From assembly GCA_020631135.1 (NCBI GenBank), contig JAHDHU010000023.1, forward strand, positions 1-37,396: 37,396 nucleotides of DNA, in the 5' to 3' direction. The number at the start of each line of letters is the position of its first letter. Within the stretch, counting starts at the first letter, position 1. Shown here one piece after another: positions 33,937 through 37,396 of the stretch. Both the position numbers and the translations under genes were made by a program. Below the pieces are notes generated by a model. The model did no database searches, had not been told where the DNA came from, and saw only the letters and a program-made list of their open reading frames with translations. The stretch is from Saprospiraceae bacterium. GTDB taxonomy: Bacteria; Bacteroidota; Bacteroidia; Chitinophagales; Saprospiraceae.

Positions 33937-35316
33937 TTGATTTTAAGAATCACAAAGTATTCGCTCTATTTCATCGCCTTCATTCTGTGTTTTGGCTGCA
34001 ATGATGAAATGCCCGACATACAAAACAATCCTAATGATGTGGACCCTGTTGTACCGGATGGCACAGAAGCTTACCTCACAGGTGATTCAGATTACATCTT
34101 TAATCAAGACAGTTTATACAGTTATTATCTTATCCTTCCAGAAAGCAACTTAAATTTTATCGATAATGATCCTGCAGCTGAAATCTATGTGGAGGGTAAG
34201 TTGTTATTTCAAGGAGATACAATCAGTCCTGTTGGGATTCGATATAAAGGGTCCATAGGAGCCTATGTTGGATGCTTATCTGGAAATGATTGGGCTGATC
34301 CAAGTGGCTTTAAAACTTGCACCAAACTTTCAATGAAGGTTAAAATTAATTGGGATCAGAGTCAAGACAAATTTTATGGCTTAAAGAAACTGCAATTTCA
34401 TTCGATGAATAATGATCCAAGTCAATTGCGTGAAAGACTAGGTTACCATTTATTTAAAAGCATTGGTGTTGAGACGCCTCGTGCTGTTCATGCTAAACTA
34501 TACATCAATGGAGATTATAATGGACTATTTGCTTTGATTGAACAGATAGATGGGAGGTTTGCTAAAGAGAATTTTGATGATGACGACGGCAATGTCTACA
34601 AAGAAATCTGGCCCCACAATGATGATGGAGAAGTTCAATCTGATGAATATTATTTATCGGGTCTCAAGACAAACGAAGACCAAAACCCAAGCGTAGGTAT
34701 TATGAAAAGCTTTGCTCAAGATCTCGCATCCGCGAATGGTGAAGCTGAGAGAAAAGAAATTTTAGAAAACTACCTCGACGTTCAAAAAACTTTGTCTTAT
34801 GCTGTGGTAGATCGACTTATTCGTCACGATGATGGACCTTTTCACTGGTATTGCGAATTGTTTGGTTCTTGCACCAATCACAATTACTACTGGTATGAAG
34901 AACCCAATGAGAACCGCTTAAATCTTATCCCTTGGGATTTAGACAATGCTTTTGAAAATATCATCGAAGCAAGCAACCCTGTTACTCCTATTGCAGATGA
35001 TTGGGGCGAAATAAGCAACAACTGTAATCCTTTCTTTCATGGACCATTTGGTCTTAGACAATGGTCTGCTTCCTGTGATCTGTTGACCGGCACACTAAGC
35101 AATTATGTTGATGAGTATGCGAGTACAAAAACTCAATTTATAGAAACTGATTTTTCTAAAGAAAAGGTTGATCAATTAATCGCTGATTGGCGTGATCAGA
35201 TTCGAGATGCAACAGAAGAAGCCTCCATTGCTCATGGCGATGCGATATCCCCAGAACAATGGATAAGCAAAACTGAAGAACTTAAATTACAATGTGATTT
35301 TGCTCGGATAAATTGA
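33937..35316 (+). CDS. CotH-family kinase-like lipoprotein
   Basis: The 459-residue protein starts at TTG (33937; an in-frame TAA is five codons upstream) with a lipoprotein signal ending LCFGC (Cys at about 21). CotH landmarks are IRYKGSIGAY (about 101-110), LSMKVKINWD, FYGLKKLQFHSMNNDPSQLR, PRAVHAKLYINGDYNGLFAL, EQIDGRF, DRLIRHDDG (about 292-300), NHNYYWY and LIPWDLDNAF (about 330-339). CotH proteins are atypical secreted kinases that phosphorylate Ser residues of spore-coat proteins in Bacillus; bacterial relatives outside spore formers have unknown targets. The catalytic-type Lys/Asp positions appear kept (KVK, DLD). It has no T9SS tail, unlike the convergent CotH gene 11 bases downstream. 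Confidence 0.85.
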   Translation: MILRITKYSLYFIAFILCFGCNDEMPDIQNNPNDVDPVVPDGTEAYLTGDSDYIFNQDSLYSYYLILPESNLNFIDNDPAAEIYVEGKLLFQGDTISPVGIRYKGSIGAYVGCLSGNDWADPSGFKTCTKLSMKVKINWDQSQDKFYGLKKLQFHSMNNDPSQLRERLGYHLFKSIGVETPRAVHAKLYINGDYNGLFALIEQIDGRFAKENFDDDDGNVYKEIWPHNDDGEVQSDEYYLSGLKTNEDQNPSVGIMKSFAQDLASANGEAERKEILENYLDVQKTLSYAVVDRLIRHDDGPFHWYCELFGSCTNHNYYWYEEPNENRLNLIPWDLDNAFENIIEASNPVTPIADDWGEISNNCNPFFHGPFGLRQWSASCDLLTGTLSNYVDEYASTKTQFIETDFSKEKVDQLIADWRDQIRDATEEASIAHGDAISPEQWISKTEELKLQCDFARIN

Positions 35317-35327
35317 GTTCAAAAATT

Positions 35328-37396
35328 TTATTTAATAACTGAAATTTTTCTAGACACTTTATCTTCTCCGATCCAAATGTTCATTATGTACATTCCACTG
35401 GTCAAATCTTGCAAGCTAATTGTATGGTCATTGTTCCCAGAAGGACGCAAGCCATTGTAAATCTGAAGCCCACCACTCTTTTGACCAATTGAAGAGAACA
35501 TTTCGATCCGAACATTATCTGATGAAGCAAGGTTATAAGATACATTTACATAGTCACTTGCTGGGTTTGGATAAATTCTTAAATCATGTTCTTTCACTAA
35601 GTCATCCACATCAGACAATAATGTAAAAACTGCTTTTAAGGTATCACTTTGAGTCAAGGTGATATTAGCCAAGAAGTCAGTCTCTGTAGGAAAAATTACA
35701 TTCCCATTTACACTCTCCCAATGATCAAATTTATAGGTATCGAGATAATCATCAAACACTCTGGCTTTTATGATGTTAACCATCTCACCAAAATATTGTC
35801 CAGTCCATGGAAACTCTCTTATATCTAAAGTATTGATGTCTATTTCTCCAATTAAATCAGGTTCGGTTATTAAGGTTAATTCATAAGGTCCAGTCAAGTC
35901 ATAACAATCAACTGCACCATCATCCAACAACTCACATCTTTCTTGAACAAATGCCCTTAAATTGTCAACATTTTGTTCCCATTCATCTCTGGTACCTCCC
36001 CATCGATCAATCTGTCTGTCCATTTCGGGATCTATGACTCCAATCATTCGGTCTAATGTATTAACCATATTTTCGCAGGTGTATACAGTATTCATTAAAT
36101 CTGCATAGCGTCCATAATAAAGCTGCCTAAATGTCTCGCTTTCCTCAAGAAGTTTCAAGAAGATTTTTTCGTGTGCGCCTACATTCCCCTGGTCTTCAAA
36201 TCCGCCGCCTCCACCTGCTATAAAATCATATGCTGTTTGACAGAATCCATTCCAATTTTCACAACATTCTGCTCCATTGAAGCCAAAGGCATTCGTGTTA
36301 AAAACTTCAATCAATATAGGATCTGTCGCTGGATACGGACAAGTTCCATCTAATATTGAAGGACAATTTGAATAATCCATGGTGTCTTGTGGCATACCAC
36401 CAGTGATGTCACTGATGTCACCAAAAAAGTCATCCATAAAATCTGAAATTTCATCAATATCGCATGGCTGCGCATCAGGATTGGTATTGGGAACACCCGA
36501 ATAATTGATATAATAATCGAATGTGGCATCCAAATCCCATAATATATATCCCCACTTTGTGTGACCTTCATCTAAATCCAAACCTCGCCACCAACCAGTA
36601 TTATAATTCATCCAATCACTAGCCACAACATTTAGGTTAACGACTAAATAATCAATAAGACTAACTAAATTAATTTCATCATCCACTTTTTGATAATTAG
36701 CCTCAACCCCCATATCGTTTTCTAAAACAAAGTTTCTGATTGCTTCCCAATCAAGGAATGCTTGATCGCCTCCATACTCTGCCTCTGTATCACCCCAAGT
36801 CGATAGATATTGAATCTCATATTTATCTTGGTTGTAGTACTCTTTTGTATAATCATGATCTACTGGTCTTTCCCTCAATCCATAAAGCCCCCAATATTCA
36901 CCATTTAAATAAAGTACAACTCGTTCTACAGCTCTAGTGTCCAGTTCCATACCTCCTTCCATGGATAATGTTTGCACATATTCATCTCTTACGTGTGTGC
37001 TTCCCTGATGCGCAGCATCGTTGATCGCAGGATAATTATCATCTCCCGAAGCTCGAAACATAAATCTCTGATATTCATCTCTATCAGAATAACTAAACAA
37101 GCGTGCATTTACTCCTTTAGAGTAACCATACTCATCTCTCGAAACCCAATCCAAACTTCGATGTGGCAAAGCCCAAGAATCTTGACCATGTCGATTTAAA
37201 GTTCCAAACGAATTAGCTAACAGGTTTCCGTTCTCATCAAAATATTCAATAGAACCGATTGGAATGTACAAACCACCGTTATCAGCGTCATTAGCAAGAT
37301 TAATAACATCTTTGGCACCAACGGAAAAAACACGTACTGTATAATCAGGTTCATTTATAAAGTAAGTTCCAAAATCCATCTTACCAGGTAGAATAT
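35328..37396 (-). CDS. CotH-like protein with T9SS type A sorting domain, 5' end beyond the window
   Basis: At least 688 residues are visible. The frame is open to the window edge (ILPGK precedes the Met at 37379) and no signal peptide is seen, so the start lies outside. CotH landmarks are NARLFSYSDRDEYQRFMFRA, RAVERVVLYLNGEYWGLYGL, RERPVDHDYTKEYY, ASDWMNYN and YILWDLDATF. An Asp/Cys-rich insertion of about 100 residues follows the WDLD motif (from YYINYSGVPNTNPDAQPCDI to QTAYDFIAGGGGG). After the kinase-like part comes a segment resembling bacterial repeat domains (YKFDHWESVNGN, DTLKAVFTLL) and a T9SS type A domain (LRIYPNPASDYVNVSYN to DKVSRKISVIK). It is probably displayed at the cell surface. 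It converges on the CotH lipoprotein gene. Confidence 0.85.
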   Translation of the reverse strand, partial: ILPGKMDFGTYFINEPDYTVRVFSVGAKDVINLANDADNGGLYIPIGSIEYFDENGNLLANSFGTLNRHGQDSWALPHRSLDWVSRDEYGYSKGVNARLFSYSDRDEYQRFMFRASGDDNYPAINDAAHQGSTHVRDEYVQTLSMEGGMELDTRAVERVVLYLNGEYWGLYGLRERPVDHDYTKEYYNQDKYEIQYLSTWGDTEAEYGGDQAFLDWEAIRNFVLENDMGVEANYQKVDDEINLVSLIDYLVVNLNVVASDWMNYNTGWWRGLDLDEGHTKWGYILWDLDATFDYYINYSGVPNTNPDAQPCDIDEISDFMDDFFGDISDITGGMPQDTMDYSNCPSILDGTCPYPATDPILIEVFNTNAFGFNGAECCENWNGFCQTAYDFIAGGGGGFEDQGNVGAHEKIFLKLLEESETFRQLYYGRYADLMNTVYTCENMVNTLDRMIGVIDPEMDRQIDRWGGTRDEWEQNVDNLRAFVQERCELLDDGAVDCYDLTGPYELTLITEPDLIGEIDINTLDIREFPWTGQYFGEMVNIIKARVFDDYLDTYKFDHWESVNGNVIFPTETDFLANITLTQSDTLKAVFTLLSDVDDLVKEHDLRIYPNPASDYVNVSYNLASSDNVRIEMFSSIGQKSGGLQIYNGLRPSGNNDHTISLQDLTSGMYIMNIWIGEDKVSRKISVIK

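Overview
The window looks like the chromosome of a Bacteroidota member, most likely Saprospiria/Saprospiraceae or a close relative. The evidence is type IX secretion (T9SS) C-terminal sorting domains on several proteins, a gliding-type CHU_C tail with SprB-like repeats, two TonB-dependent receptors with N-terminal carboxypeptidase-regulatory-like domains, a Bacteroidota-style HU-like/SPOR membrane protein, AT-rich DNA and very compact gene packing. The lineage is inferred from gene content; there is no rRNA gene to confirm it. No tRNA, rRNA, CRISPR array, insertion sequence or phage gene was seen. No gene-free stretch exceeds 300 bases; the longest is about 190 bases (20297-20483).

Layout. 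1-1163: 3' part of a di-haem cytochrome c peroxidase. 1167-4748: HU-like/SPOR membrane protein, a histidine kinase/response regulator pair and an EI24 (CysZ-like) membrane protein. 4814-7171: an unrecognised 459-residue soluble protein downstream of ribosomal protein S16, which carries a long acidic linker and a helix-hairpin-helix tail. 7279-12944: a TonB-dependent receptor downstream of two tandem secreted arylsulfotransferase-like proteins. 13055-17403: SprB-repeat/CHU_C surface protein, membrane-anchored serine hydrolase and DEAD-box RNA helicase, all on + and nearly touching. 17407-22205: three exported proteins on the minus strand (two with T9SS tails), with a short A/T-rich tandem repeat at 20315-20402. 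22307-26470: an Oar-like TonB receptor and a queuosine-precursor transporter. 26517-28840: HscA-type Hsp70 converging on a Coq4-like protein. 28973-32484: DUF5694-like lipoprotein, serine hydrolase, SUI1-domain translation factor and membrane acyltransferase. 32548-33876: a DEAD-box helicase interrupted by one in-frame TAA. 33937-37396: two convergent CotH-like proteins, one a lipoprotein and one a T9SS cargo cut by the window edge.

How it works together. Much of the window builds the cell surface: T9SS cargo (both arylsulfotransferase-like proteins, the SprB-like protein, the 540-residue protein, the lamin-tail/cupredoxin protein and the T9SS CotH), outer-membrane receptors and lipoproteins. 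These are interleaved with housekeeping translation and RNA genes (S16, SUI1, two helicases, queuosine-precursor uptake) and Fe-S maturation (HscA). No single large new operon is evident. The best leads are the arylsulfotransferase pair with different active-site losses, the Coq4-like protein in a presumed menaquinone user, the T9SS-exported blue-copper protein, and the interrupted helicase.
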